Of a stretch of 52,848 bases of DNA, positions 35,020 through 43,940 are shown piece after piece. The translations under genes were made by a program, and so were the position numbers. Positions within the stretch are counted from its first letter, which is position 1. Every line of letters begins with the position of its first letter. Where the stretch lies: contig JBDQOI010000017.1 of NCBI GenBank assembly GCA_040261275.1, positions 1-52,848 of the forward strand, given 5' to 3'. The DNA comes from UBA8752 sp040261275. Its GTDB lineage: Bacteria; Bacteroidota; Bacteroidia; Flavobacteriales_D; Sanyastnellaceae. The notes under the pieces were generated by a model. That model saw only the letters and a list, made by a program, of their open reading frames with translations. It made no database searches and had not been told where the DNA came from.

Positions 35020-36057
35020 ATGCCCGCCAACAAATACGCCCTCCTTCGTTACCGCATCATCGATCGCTGCTTGACCAACCGGATGCGCCCCTACCCTTCC
35101 AAGGAAGACCTGAGGCGCGCCTGTGAAGAAGGTCTTTACGGAAGCGAAGGGGACCGAATCAGCATATCCACGATCGAAAAGGACCTCTGGGCCATGCGCA
35201 ATGAGGGGGACTTGGGTTACCACGCCCCCATTGCATACAACGCGGAACACAGGGGCTACGAATATGCGGACCCCGAATACAGCATCAGCGGGCTCAATCT
35301 CGGAGAACAGGACCTGCAAGCCCTCCGGTTTGCCACATTGACCCTGCTGCAATTCCGGGACATGCCCGTTTTCCAGCAATACCAGTCCGCCATTGGCCGC
35401 ATTTTCGAACGGGTGCATGCTTCGGCACCCGGCGATGGACTCGACCAGCACATACAATTCGAACAGGCGCCTAAAACGTTGGGCACCGAGCACATTGCCG
35501 CCCTCATGTCCGGCATTTCCGAGCGAAGGGCGGTTCGCTTCACCTACCGGAAATTCAATGCCGATGGCGATGCGGAAAGTGAACGCTGCATCGAGCCGTA
35601 CTTGCTGAAAGAGTATAGGAACCGATGGTATGTCATCGGCAAACCGGAGGGTGATTCCGCTGTCAAGACCTTCGCCCTGGACCGCATGGGAAGCGTGACG
35701 TTGGACAACGCCCGGTTCGTCAGGGACGCCACTTTTCATGCGAATCGTTACTTCCGCAATTCCATCGGCATCACTGCGGGCTCAGAGCGCGTGCAGGAAT
35801 TTTGTTGGGCTGCCTCCCCCCTGCTTTCCCACTATCTGGACAGCCAACCCATCCACGCCTCCCAAGCCCCCATCAACGACGTCGCACCGCCCTACCCGGG
35901 TTGGAAGTGCTATCGCATCGAAGTACACCCTACCTACGAACTGAACCAGTGGATTTTGGGCTTCGGAGCCGAGGTATTGCCCCTGGGACCCGATGAATGG
36001 ATCGACCAACTGCGCGCCGTGCACACCCGGGCCCTGGAATCCATGAAAAACAGGTAA
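35020..36057 (+). CDS. WYL-domain transcriptional regulator
   Basis: 345 residues. An N-terminal winged-helix-like region ('LLRYRIIDRCLTN', 'SISTIEKDLWAMR') is followed by a WYL domain: 'RAVRFTYRKFNADG', 'ERCIEPYLLKEYRNRWYVIG', 'KTFALDRMGSVTL'. It ends with the WCX-like C-terminal part ('VEVHPTYELNQWILGFGAEV'-type strand). WYL proteins sense nucleotides or nucleic acids and control stress or defence genes. No defence locus is beside it; its immediate upstream partner is the DUF554 gene, and downstream lies a small unknown cassette that it might regulate (inference). Confidence 0.88.
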   Translation: MPANKYALLRYRIIDRCLTNRMRPYPSKEDLRRACEEGLYGSEGDRISISTIEKDLWAMRNEGDLGYHAPIAYNAEHRGYEYADPEYSISGLNLGEQDLQALRFATLTLLQFRDMPVFQQYQSAIGRIFERVHASAPGDGLDQHIQFEQAPKTLGTEHIAALMSGISERRAVRFTYRKFNADGDAESERCIEPYLLKEYRNRWYVIGKPEGDSAVKTFALDRMGSVTLDNARFVRDATFHANRYFRNSIGITAGSERVQEFCWAASPLLSHYLDSQPIHASQAPINDVAPPYPGWKCYRIEVHPTYELNQWILGFGAEVLPLGPDEWIDQLRAVHTRALESMKNR

Positions 36058-36099
36058 ATCTGACCGCGTAAGGGCACCCTGTTTCTTTTTTTCTCGCCC

Positions 36100-36118
36100 T
36101 CCGTAAATTCCTTACGGA
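36100..36118. promoter_or_regulatory. Perfect inverted repeat before the small unknown cassette
   Basis: TCCGTAA-ATTCC-TTACGGA: 7-bp perfect arms and a 5-base spacer, 36 bases before the ATG at 36154 and 43 bases after the WYL gene. It is a plausible operator; the hairpin lacks a T tail, so it is unlikely to be a terminator. Confidence 0.45.
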
Positions 36119-36153
36119 CCCGACCGGGAACGTTGCATCATCAACGCTTCCCC

Positions 36154-36489
36154 ATGTCTCAACCCATTCCCCTCTCCACACTTGGTCCGATACAGTCCAT
36201 CGCCTTTGCGGGCACGGACCTCCTCGTGCACATGACCTGTCTCTCACCACAAGGTCAACCCTTCCCCCTGGCCTTGGACTACCCCGCCTTCGCCCGTCTC
36301 ATACGGGAGCGGGCTGACCGCGGTCAAGCCGTAACCCTTCTCGAGGCTTTCCGTGGTCGCAACCTGCTCGATTCAGCCACCGGAAACCGCCAATGGGCCC
36401 TCATCGATGTCAGGCACATCCTCGGTTGTGAATTGCGATTGGAAAACCCTGACCTCGCCTCCGAAACTCCCCTTTCACACGCCGCGTAA
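36154..36489 (+). CDS. Unknown small protein (cassette gene 1)
   Basis: 111 residues from the ATG at 36154; an in-frame ATG at 36133 adds only seven residues and lies just after the inverted repeat. Not recognised. It looks soluble and cytosolic, with no signal or TM segment. Visible features are 'SIAFAGTDLLVHMTCLSPQG', then a helical 'DYPAFARLIRERADRGQAV', and a C-terminal 'QWALIDVRHILGCELRL'. Its stop overlaps the next start as TAATG, so translation is coupled to cassette gene 2. Confidence 0.6.
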   Translation: MSQPIPLSTLGPIQSIAFAGTDLLVHMTCLSPQGQPFPLALDYPAFARLIRERADRGQAVTLLEAFRGRNLLDSATGNRQWALIDVRHILGCELRLENPDLASETPLSHAA

Positions 36490-36755
36490 TGTCCGCCATG
36501 AACACTGCTCCCATTCTCGATATCGACAGCGCCCGCCGGCACATCTCCACGTTCAGCTGCCCTGATGGATTCAGCGCATTCGCTTGGCGTCAACTCCAGC
36601 AGACCGCCCTATCCGTATGGCATGCCCATTTGGCTGGAATGCCATACCGGGGGTCTCTTCATTTCTGTCGTCCTGAATTCTACAACATGCTCGTTCAGCC
36701 CGGAGGACAATCCATAGTCTCGGCCGGTCAGATCCGGCGATTCATAGCCGCCTGA
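36489..36755 (+). CDS. Unknown small protein (cassette gene 2)
   Basis: 88 residues, no recognised family, no signal or TM segment. It has 'SARRHISTFSCPDGFSAFAW' and 'SLHFCRPEFYNMLVQPGG'. It begins on the last base of the previous stop (TAATG). A shorter start at the second Met (36498) is equally possible. Its tight link to cassette gene 1 is the main sign that it is real. Confidence 0.5.
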   Translation: MSAMNTAPILDIDSARRHISTFSCPDGFSAFAWRQLQQTALSVWHAHLAGMPYRGSLHFCRPEFYNMLVQPGGQSIVSAGQIRRFIAA

Positions 36756-36809
36756 ACCTCGCTTTTTTGTGGAAAAATCCCATGTTTCCCCAAGGCTACC
36801 CTCGACCCT

Positions 36810-36840
36810 CGTGAATTAACTTCACCATGCGTGAATTTTA
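36810..36840. promoter_or_regulatory. Repeat cluster upstream of the SiaB-like kinase gene
   Basis: Two direct repeats (CGTGAATTAAC at 36810-36820 and CGTGAATTTTA at 36830-36840) are overlapped by an inverted repeat GTGAA-TTAAC-TTCAC (36811-36825). Two 'CGAACTTTT' repeats follow before the ATG at 36902, the second giving AACTTTTG, a near -7 box. Together this looks like a regulated promoter region. Confidence 0.4.
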
Positions 36841-36901
36841 ACCGAACTTTTTTGGGTTTACGTCGAACTTTTGATTAAATTAGTAGAACCAAAACCTAAG
36901 T

Positions 36902-37480
36902 ATGTCGAAAGAAGGGTCTCCCAACCTCAAAATCCTGCAGCGAGAATTGCGCTCCGTTTTGCGCAAGGACCACGGGCCTGAGGATCAATTCGGGACACTG
37001 CTATCGTACATCGGCCCGGTAGATTCAGCCGGTATGGAAGGTCTCCTTGCCCTCGCAGAGAAAAGCACAGCCGCCGCCGGTGGAAGGACCTTGATGAAAC
37101 GCATCGGAAACGTCCTGATTGAGTGCTTGCAAAACGTGATGCGTCACGGGCTCATCGAAGAGGATGGATTCACCCAACTGTATCTGACGCTGGAGTCCAC
37201 CCCCATTGGCTTCCAACTCCAATGTGGGAACATGGTGGACACCCCCATGCGAAACGTCCTTTCTGACCGCCTGGCCGAAATCAATGGCATGGATGAGGAA
37301 AGAATTCGAAAGGCTTACATCGAAACCCTTTGCAACGGAGAGCTGTCCAGCAAGGGAGGAGCAGGACTGGGATTGCTGAGCTTGGCCAAGAAGGCCAATG
37401 GCCCCATCGACTACCGTTTCGACTCGCTTGAAGGCGAAAGGGAGCTGTTCACGCTCATCGTGACCATTCGCAGAAATTGA
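36902..37480 (+). CDS. SiaB-type protein kinase (DUF6272, HATPase-like)
   Basis: 192 residues. It resembles SiaB kinases, small GHKL-fold proteins. The N-box-like stretch is 'RIGNVLIECLQNVMRHG' (E...QN..RHG), and the G-box is 'SSKGGAGLGLLSLAKKA'. In Pseudomonas SiaB phosphorylates the STAS-like protein SiaC in a partner switch. No SiaC-like (DUF1987) gene is seen nearby. The two small unknown genes upstream, on the same strand, are separated by 146 bases containing repeats. Its stop is 6 bases from the convergent gene's stop. Confidence 0.75.
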   Translation: MSKEGSPNLKILQRELRSVLRKDHGPEDQFGTLLSYIGPVDSAGMEGLLALAEKSTAAAGGRTLMKRIGNVLIECLQNVMRHGLIEEDGFTQLYLTLESTPIGFQLQCGNMVDTPMRNVLSDRLAEINGMDEERIRKAYIETLCNGELSSKGGAGLGLLSLAKKANGPIDYRFDSLEGERELFTLIVTIRRN

Positions 37481-37485
37481 CCCCC

Positions 37486-38757
37486 TCAGGTTTTCCGCTT
37501 CTTCTCCTTTGACGCGGGGAAGAGAATGTTGTTCAGGATCAATCGATACCCCGGAGAGTTCGGGTGGAGATTCAAGTCCGTCGGCGGATCATTGACAAGG
37601 TGCCGGTAGTCTTCAGGGTCGTGACCGCCGTAATAACTCCATTGACCTTCCCCCAGGGTGCCGTGGAGGTATTTCACCGACCCCACCCCTCGACTTTCCC
37701 CGAGCACCGTGGCATCGGGCCGCACGAATTCCTTGCGAAATGAAGTGGTTTGCCCCATGAAGCCATGGATGACCTGCTCATGGCATTGGGTCAGCATGGT
37801 TGGGATGACATCCCATTTGGCCGAAAAATCGAACAGGGTAAAGAAGTCCTTAATCTCCTTCAATTTCCCGTGGTCCTCGGTCGCATCGATGTCACTGAAC
37901 TCGTACACCATCGGGTCCCGCACGAGTCGGTAATTCCAGAACGCGAAGCCCTGCTCAAAGTCGAGTTTCTGTTGCGCCAAAGGATCGGAAGGATCCCCAT
38001 CGAACATGGGATCACAGATGTCCGTTTCCTGAGCCGCCAAGGCAATGTCAAAGCTATCCGTGCCCGAGCACATCGTGAAGAGGAATCCTCCGCCCAGAAC
38101 GAAGTTTCGCATTTCAAGTGCCACAGCACGCTTCATCTCACTGACCTTGGAAAACCCCAGAGCCGCTGCACTCGCCTCTTGGTTTGCTTGCTCGTCTTGG
38201 TACCATGCCGCGTTGCGATAAGAACGATAGAACTTTCCGTATTGTCCGGTGAAATCCTCATGGTGCAAGTGCAACCAATCGTAGTCGATGAGTTTTCCCT
38301 CCATCACCTCGGCATCATACACGATGTCGTAGGGAATCTCCGCATAGCTGAGGACCAAAGTGACGGCGTCATCCCACGGCAGTTTGCTTTTCGGACTGTA
38401 CACAGCGACACGGGGGGCCACCTCCAATTTGACACGCTGCTGGTTTACCTCCGGGTCCGCAATGCCCTGAAGCATGCGCTGAACCTGCACATCCGCCATG
38501 GGTTCAAAGTCCACACCCCGAATCGTGCATTCGCCCGAGATGGAAGGGGCCGCAGGAATCAGAAAGCTGCCTCCCCGATAATTCAGAAGCCATTCCACTT
38601 CGAGGCCTTGCTCCAACACCCAAAAGGCCATTCCGTAAGCCTTCAAATGATTGGCCTGCCCGTCATCCATGGGAATGAGCAGTCGGCTCGCCTGCAGCGG
38701 GCCTGAAACGACGACAGCCAAAAGAGACAGAAGAAGAACGCTCCGGAAATTCAACAT
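37486..38757 (-). CDS. Exported protein usually labelled 'asparagine synthetase B' in Flavobacteria; function unknown
   Basis: 423 residues with signal peptide MLNFRSVLLLSLLAVVVSGP. The opening 'RLLIPMDDGQANHLKAYGMA' and 'EVEWLLNYRGGSFLIP' are typical of a Bacteroidota family often named asparagine synthetase B. The N-terminal catalytic Cys2 of class II amidotransferases and the SGGxDS PP-loop of real AsnB are both absent, and the protein is exported, so that name cannot be right. The middle part ('PWDDAVTLVLSYAEIPYDIV', 'YDWLHLHHEDFTGQYGKFY', 'GGGFLFTMCSGTDSFDIA') looks like a flavodoxin/amidotransferase-like alpha/beta fold; that is inference. Its role is unknown. Confidence 0.75.
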   Translation of the reverse strand: MLNFRSVLLLSLLAVVVSGPLQASRLLIPMDDGQANHLKAYGMAFWVLEQGLEVEWLLNYRGGSFLIPAAPSISGECTIRGVDFEPMADVQVQRMLQGIADPEVNQQRVKLEVAPRVAVYSPKSKLPWDDAVTLVLSYAEIPYDIVYDAEVMEGKLIDYDWLHLHHEDFTGQYGKFYRSYRNAAWYQDEQANQEASAAALGFSKVSEMKRAVALEMRNFVLGGGFLFTMCSGTDSFDIALAAQETDICDPMFDGDPSDPLAQQKLDFEQGFAFWNYRLVRDPMVYEFSDIDATEDHGKLKEIKDFFTLFDFSAKWDVIPTMLTQCHEQVIHGFMGQTTSFRKEFVRPDATVLGESRGVGSVKYLHGTLGEGQWSYYGGHDPEDYRHLVNDPPTDLNLHPNSPGYRLILNNILFPASKEKKRKT

Positions 38758-38811
38758 GTTCCGAAGATAATTCTCACACTCGGCGCAGAGGTCATGGAAT
38801 TCCCAAACGAA

Positions 38812-40350
38812 TCAGAAGGGCGATTCGCCCTCCTCTTCGTTCATTTTGGACCCCACGGTCATGGTCTTGGTCCCGACATTCTCCCAGTCCTTATTGGGCC
38901 CCATGCCCTGCTCTCCCCCGAAAGGACTGTCTGCAAAGGTGTCGTAGTCGGAGAACTTGGCGAGGTGCTTGGTAAACTTCAACTTGACCGTATCCAGTCC
39001 ACCATTCCGGTGCTTGGCCACAATCAGCTCACCCATGTTTTCGGTGTCCATCCCATCGGCATCCTCAGTAATGCCGTAATACTCTGGGCGATAGATGAAA
39101 CATACAATGTCGGCGTCCTGCTCAATGGCACCGGATTCCCGCAAATCCGACAGGATGGGGCGCTTGTCTCCCCCCCTCGTCTCTACCGAGCGAGACAACT
39201 GGGAAAGTGCAATGACCGGTACATCGAGCTCTTTGGCAATGCTCTTGATGGAGCGGCTGATGGTAGAGATTTCCTGCTCCCGATTGCCCTTGCTGCTATC
39301 TCCTCCTGCACTCATCAATTGCAGGTAGTCAATGATGACCATGCTGATGCCATGCTTTTGCTTCAGTCGGCGACACTTGGCCCTCAATTCGAACACACTC
39401 AAGGCCGGCGTATCGTCGATGAAGAGCTTCGCCTTGGCCAACTTCGTGATGCGACTTTGCAATTGCTGATACTCGTATTCCTCGAGGTCTCCCTTCCTGA
39501 ATTTTTCGGCACTCAACTCAGATTCCGCCGCCACCAAACGCTGAACGAGCTGGGCTGAACTCATCTCAAGGGAGAAAATGGCCACAGGCACGTCGTGGTC
39601 CACAGCCATGTTCCTGGCCATGGAGAGCACAAATGCCGTCTTTCCCATACCGGGTCGCGCTGCCAGCACCACCATATCCGACCGCTGCCACCCCCCCGTA
39701 ATCTTATCCAAGGCATTGAACCCCGTCGAAACGCCGCTGACCCCGTCCTTGTTCAGGCGGGCCTGATCAATGCCAGCAATCACCTCCCGAATGACGTTGC
39801 CCATTTCTTGGTAGCTCTGGCGGATGTTGCCCTCGGCCACCTCAAAAAGCTGCTGCTCCGACCTGTCCAACAAGTCGAACACGTCCGTGGTGTCCTCAAA
39901 AGCTGCTTCGATGGTCTCTCCGGAAATTCGAATCAACTCCCGTTGAATGAACTTTTGAGCCACGATTCGCGCGTGGGCCTCGACATTGGCAGAACTGGCC
40001 ACACGGTCCGTCAATCCCGCCACATAAGAAGGGCCACCGCAGAACTGAAGCGTCCCTTCCTTGCGCAATCTCTCTGTCACCGTCAGGATATCGATGGGTT
40101 CTGACTCCCCAAACAAGTCCTTGATCGCCTTGAAGATCTCCCCGTGCGCATCCTTATAGAAAGCACGAGGGTCAAGGACGTCGATGGAGGCGTTGACCGC
40201 GCCCATTTCCAGCATACATGCACCGAGAACAGCCTCCTCCAGTTCAATCGCCTGGGGCGGTTTTTTGCCAATACCCGTCATGCCCGGGGCCACAGCCGCA
40301 CCTTGGATGGCGGTTTTACGCTTGTTGGTCAGGGATTTGCTATCGGCCAC
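38812..40350 (-). CDS. dnaB: Replicative DNA helicase DnaB
   Basis: 512 residues with a GTG start at 40350 (reads VADSKSLTNKRKT). The frame is open to 40503, but that extension has no helicase character and overlaps the divergent lipoprotein gene. An ATG at 40281 is the alternative. The N-terminal domain ('PPQAIELEEAVLGACML') precedes the RecA-like motor: Walker A 'AARPGMGKT', 'FSLEMSS', Walker B 'MVIIDYLQLM', and 'SQLSRSVETRG' with 'DLRESGAIEQDAD'. It unwinds DNA at the fork as a hexamer. No intein is present. A CCTAATTTGG stretch just before the GTG resembles a -7 box. Confidence 0.95.
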   Translation of the reverse strand: MADSKSLTNKRKTAIQGAAVAPGMTGIGKKPPQAIELEEAVLGACMLEMGAVNASIDVLDPRAFYKDAHGEIFKAIKDLFGESEPIDILTVTERLRKEGTLQFCGGPSYVAGLTDRVASSANVEAHARIVAQKFIQRELIRISGETIEAAFEDTTDVFDLLDRSEQQLFEVAEGNIRQSYQEMGNVIREVIAGIDQARLNKDGVSGVSTGFNALDKITGGWQRSDMVVLAARPGMGKTAFVLSMARNMAVDHDVPVAIFSLEMSSAQLVQRLVAAESELSAEKFRKGDLEEYEYQQLQSRITKLAKAKLFIDDTPALSVFELRAKCRRLKQKHGISMVIIDYLQLMSAGGDSSKGNREQEISTISRSIKSIAKELDVPVIALSQLSRSVETRGGDKRPILSDLRESGAIEQDADIVCFIYRPEYYGITEDADGMDTENMGELIVAKHRNGGLDTVKLKFTKHLAKFSDYDTFADSPFGGEQGMGPNKDWENVGTKTMTVGSKMNEEEGESPF

Positions 40351-40456
40351 GGTAAAAAAGGGTTGAAGGACCAAATTAGGCCCCAACTCAGGCCCAGCAA
40401 CCTCACACTTTCCACCGTGATTCCACATGTTCATCCACAACCTAATTTGCCCGAGG

Positions 40457-41842
40457 ATGAATGGCCGACTTTCCTTTCTCATCGTCCCCGCAGTGGGCTT
40501 CATGCTGGGGGCGTGCCAAACCGAGAAATCTCCACCTCTGGTGTCGTGGATTCAGCCTTCCTCCCCGCCTGTGGTAGCGGAAGGACAGGCCCTCCTGCTG
40601 CGCTTCAGGGTGGAAGATCCCGCGCCGATCAAAGGTTCTACGGATGTCGGGGATTGGAGGGTGAACATTGGACCCTCTTCAGGCGGGACCTGGTGGACCT
40701 CTTCAGGTGCACTTTCCTCTGCTCCGGGGCCGGAAAATGGGGTGGACACCATAGAAATCAACTGGACTGTTGGAAGCTCACCCGGCGGCGGAACGGAAGC
40801 TGTGGAACTTCTGTTTTCAGCGGTTGGAACAGATGGAGAAGGTCAGGTGGGGGCCGATTTCATTTCGGGAATGTGGGCTCCAGTGGCCCTCGAATCGAGC
40901 GGCCTGTGGTGGCCTGGGGGCAATCCGGGTTCGGCCTTCAGTCTTGCTGCGGGGCCGAATGCCTCGCAGGTGCTCGAACACCCTGGGGCTTCAATCGGTT
41001 CACATCTCGTTCATCTAGACGGAGCTGACGTGCTGGTCACAGGCTCCGATGATCTCCAAGGGTGGTCTTTGGCCGAAGGGGTTCCCTCGGGCTCACCGAT
41101 TTGGACCATTCCCGCCCCCTTGTCCGCCGGCGAGGGAGGATTGCGACATCTGAGAAGGGCACCGGATGGATGGACTTCTTCCGCGTGGTTCCAATCAGGA
41201 TGGGCGGACCGATGCACTTGGCGCGATGCATCCGGTCAAATCCAGCGCAGTTGGGTGTTGGCGTCGGATGAAAGGCTGCTCGACGCCGGCGTTGTGGGAA
41301 ACCACATGTTCCTTCTGGCCCGCACGGACGCGGGGGAATTCCGCCTCATCCGAATGAACGTGGACACCGGAAGCCGGATCGAATCGGTGACGTGGACACC
41401 GGAAGCCTCGGGTTCTACGGGGCCAGATGCAAGGGGTTGGCTTGTAGAGTGGAACGGATGGAGCGCCGCATTGGAGGCCGACGGAACCTTGCGAATTTGG
41501 AACCCTCAAGGAGGGGCGACGCCCCTGACCACTTCCCAAATCGAAGGGACCGGTGAGGTGGTGGAAGTTGGGAAATGGAAAGCCAATCAGTATTGGGTTT
41601 CGCGAACCCAGACCCGCTTTCTGGAGGCCGACGGTTCGGTCAGCGGGATATGGCCTGCACCTGTTCGTTTTGCCACAGAAGATCGAACAAGCCAGGCGGT
41701 CTGGATCCTCTGGGACAACGGTTCGGAATCCCAATGGGTTTTGCTCGAAAGCAACGGTTTCTCAGCCTTGGGCGAAGCCCTGCAAGCAGGGCCCATCGCA
41801 GGAAGCGGTTCGGTCGCCCACAATCGACCGGGTTATCCTTGA
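40457..41842 (+). CDS. Putative lipoprotein, WD/beta-propeller-like, unknown function
   Basis: 461 residues from the ATG at 40457, giving MNGRLSFLIVPAVGFMLGAC: lipobox LGAC with the lipidated Cys at position 20. The N-terminal ~120 residues look like an Ig-like domain ('ALLLRFRVEDPAPI', 'GVDTIEINWTVG'). The rest is rich in W-containing strands such as 'WSLAEGVPSGSPIWTIPAP' and 'NGWSAALEADGTLRIWNPQ', consistent with a beta-propeller. No family was recognised. It is divergent from dnaB, with ~106 bases between the two starts. Confidence 0.7.
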   Translation: MNGRLSFLIVPAVGFMLGACQTEKSPPLVSWIQPSSPPVVAEGQALLLRFRVEDPAPIKGSTDVGDWRVNIGPSSGGTWWTSSGALSSAPGPENGVDTIEINWTVGSSPGGGTEAVELLFSAVGTDGEGQVGADFISGMWAPVALESSGLWWPGGNPGSAFSLAAGPNASQVLEHPGASIGSHLVHLDGADVLVTGSDDLQGWSLAEGVPSGSPIWTIPAPLSAGEGGLRHLRRAPDGWTSSAWFQSGWADRCTWRDASGQIQRSWVLASDERLLDAGVVGNHMFLLARTDAGEFRLIRMNVDTGSRIESVTWTPEASGSTGPDARGWLVEWNGWSAALEADGTLRIWNPQGGATPLTTSQIEGTGEVVEVGKWKANQYWVSRTQTRFLEADGSVSGIWPAPVRFATEDRTSQAVWILWDNGSESQWVLLESNGFSALGEALQAGPIAGSGSVAHNRPGYP

Positions 41843-41896
41843 GAACTTGTCTCACGCGGTTTCGGTTAAGCCCTTCAACAACACATCTTGCCCTCC

Positions 41897-42613
41897 ATGT
41901 CGGACATGCTCCAGTTCCCTCAGGACAACCCGGATTTCAATGTAGCACTCAGCACCAGCTTGGTGTTGTTCGGATTTGACGGAGCACAGCTCCAGCTCCT
42001 TTTGGCGCGCAGCCAGCGGGAACCTTTCAAAAACGCGCTATTCCTACCCAGCCGATACCTCGAGGCACAAGACGAGCTGATGCTGAGTGCGCGGAGTATG
42101 TTCCATGGCTTGTTCGGTTATGACGAGCCCGAAATCATAGAACAGCTCAAGGCATTCGGAGGAGTATTCCGCCACCCGCTCGGCAGGGTGGTCAACGTGG
42201 CCTTCTACGCGCTCGTCAGAAAAGACGATTTTTTAGCAGAGAAGTGGGAGCAGCACGGCATGCAGTGGAGCCCCATCGACCGCATCCCGGATCTGGCATT
42301 CGACCACAACGAAATCGTAGCTTATGCCAAGGAGCGACTCAAGCGCAGGGTCAAGCGCCGGCCCGTCGGCTTCCATCTCATGCCCGAAGAATTTACACTC
42401 GGGCAATTACAGACCCTCTACGAGCAGGCGCTCGGGAAGACCTTTGACAAACGAAATTTTCGCAAGAAACTGTTCAAGAGTCCATTGCTCACAGACCTCG
42501 AAAGAAAAGCCACCGGCCGCGAGACAGGACAGCACAAGGGCAGCAGCCTCTTCACCTTCGATCGCGAACGCTACGAACGCATGAAAAGCGAGGGTTACGA
42601 CTTTCTGTTCTGA
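41897..42613 (+). CDS. Nudix-like transcriptional regulator (NrtR type) with a degenerate Nudix box
   Basis: 238 residues from the ATG at 41897; an upstream TTG at 41888 is less likely. The N-terminal Nudix fold is visible ('TSLVLFGFDGAQLQLLLARS' and 'GGVFRHPLGRVVNVAFYALV'). The catalytic REUxEE box is lost: the aligned part reads LSARSMFHGLFGYDE. A C-terminal winged helix follows ('RRPVGFHLMPEEFTLGQLQT', 'DKRNFRKKLFKS'). NrtR-type proteins bind a nucleotide ligand and repress metabolic genes. No NAD or sugar operon is beside it, so the target is unknown. Confidence 0.8.
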   Translation: MSDMLQFPQDNPDFNVALSTSLVLFGFDGAQLQLLLARSQREPFKNALFLPSRYLEAQDELMLSARSMFHGLFGYDEPEIIEQLKAFGGVFRHPLGRVVNVAFYALVRKDDFLAEKWEQHGMQWSPIDRIPDLAFDHNEIVAYAKERLKRRVKRRPVGFHLMPEEFTLGQLQTLYEQALGKTFDKRNFRKKLFKSPLLTDLERKATGRETGQHKGSSLFTFDRERYERMKSEGYDFLF

Positions 42614-42634
42614 CCCTCGACTTGCGCTGGAGGA

Positions 42635-43891
42635 TCAGCAGCCAAACTCAGCCTTGAGGGCATCCACGCAATCGAGCGCTTCCCACGGGAACAGCTTGAC
42701 CTCGCGTTCGACGACGGAACCGTCAGCGGCATGGAAAGTCTTGGTCACCACTTCACACTTCCGGCCCATGTGACCATAAGCCGCAGACTCCGTGTAAATC
42801 GGAGTGCGCAGGGCAAAGCGCTGCTCGATGTCGTAAGGGCGCATCGGAAAGATGGAAGCCATGCGCCGGGCAATCTCGCCATCGGTGGCATTGACCTTCG
42901 AAGTGCCATAGGTATTCACGTACAGGCCCACCGGGTCGGCCACGCCAATGGCGTATGCCACCTGCACCAAAACCTCATCACAAACCCCCGCCGCTACCAG
43001 GTTCTTCGCGGCATGCCGGGTCGCGTAGGCTGCACTGCGGTCCACCTTGGAAGGGTCCTTTCCACTGAACGCTCCCCCGCCGTGTGCACCCCGTCCACCG
43101 TAGGTATCCACGATGATCTTGCGCCCGGTCAAGCCCGTGTCCCCGTGGGGTCCGCCGATGACGAATTTGCCGGTCGGGTTCACGTGCAACTTGTGGTCGC
43201 CCTTGAACAGTGCCTTCACGCGGTCTGGACAGCCCGCGAGCACACGAGGAATCAGGATTTCCGCCACGTCCTTCTTGATCTGGGCGAGCATGGGCGCTTC
43301 GTCCTCATGGAAGTCGTCGTGTTGCGTGGAGACCACGATGGCTTCCACCCGCAACGGAGTATGGTCGTCAGCGTACTCGATGGTCACCTGGCTCTTGCTG
43401 TCCGGTCGCAAGTACGCCATCTCCTTGCCTTCCCTGCGCAATTCGGCCAGTACCATCAGCAAGCGATGGCTCAAATCAAGCGGCAGCGGCATATAATCGT
43501 CTGTCTCCCGGCAGGCGTAGCCGAACATCATACCCTGATCGCCGGCACCTTGCTCCTCTGGAGCGGCGCGTTCCACCCCCTGATTGATGTCGGGACTTTG
43601 CTCGTGGATGGCGCTCAAGACGCCACAGCTGTTGGCGTCGAACATATACTCTCCCTTAGTGTAACCGATGCGGCGGATGGTGTCTCGGGCAATTTTCTGA
43701 ACGTCGAGGTACGCTTCGCTCTTCACCTCACCCGCAAGCACGACCTGACCGGTCGTGACAAGCGTCTCGCATGCCACCTTGGATTCGGGGTCAAAGGCGA
43801 GGAAGTGGTCGATCAGCGCATCGGAAATCTGATCGGCTACCTTGTCGGGATGCCCTTCGCTGACGGATTCTGAGGTAAAGAAATAAGACAT
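42635..43891 (-). CDS. metK: S-adenosylmethionine synthetase
   Basis: 418 residues starting MSYFFTSESVSEGHPDKVAD; a longer frame to 43951 would run into the riboswitch region. The signatures are 'GAGDQGMMFGYA' and 'GGGAFSGKDPSKVDRSAAY'. It makes SAM from methionine and ATP. It is divergent from the SAM riboswitch and metH1; the riboswitch is on the other strand and does not control it. A near -7 box, CATCTTTG, is at 43911-43918 on the minus strand. Length is slightly above the bacterial average. Confidence 0.97.
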   Translation of the reverse strand: MSYFFTSESVSEGHPDKVADQISDALIDHFLAFDPESKVACETLVTTGQVVLAGEVKSEAYLDVQKIARDTIRRIGYTKGEYMFDANSCGVLSAIHEQSPDINQGVERAAPEEQGAGDQGMMFGYACRETDDYMPLPLDLSHRLLMVLAELRREGKEMAYLRPDSKSQVTIEYADDHTPLRVEAIVVSTQHDDFHEDEAPMLAQIKKDVAEILIPRVLAGCPDRVKALFKGDHKLHVNPTGKFVIGGPHGDTGLTGRKIIVDTYGGRGAHGGGAFSGKDPSKVDRSAAYATRHAAKNLVAAGVCDEVLVQVAYAIGVADPVGLYVNTYGTSKVNATDGEIARRMASIFPMRPYDIEQRFALRTPIYTESAAYGHMGRKCEVVTKTFHAADGSVVEREVKLFPWEALDCVDALKAEFGC

Positions 43892-43940
43892 GTTGGCACT
43901 ATTGGGGGCGCAAAGATGCGCAAGCAGAGCGCGAAAATGA

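Noticed and set aside
34837..35739. 300-residue minus-strand ORF opposite the DUF554 gene and WYL gene
   Set aside because: Covers two well-supported plus-strand genes and has no domain.
42635..43891. SAM riboswitch controlling metK
   Set aside because: The aptamer is on the plus strand reading toward metH1; metK is on the minus strand and leads away from it.
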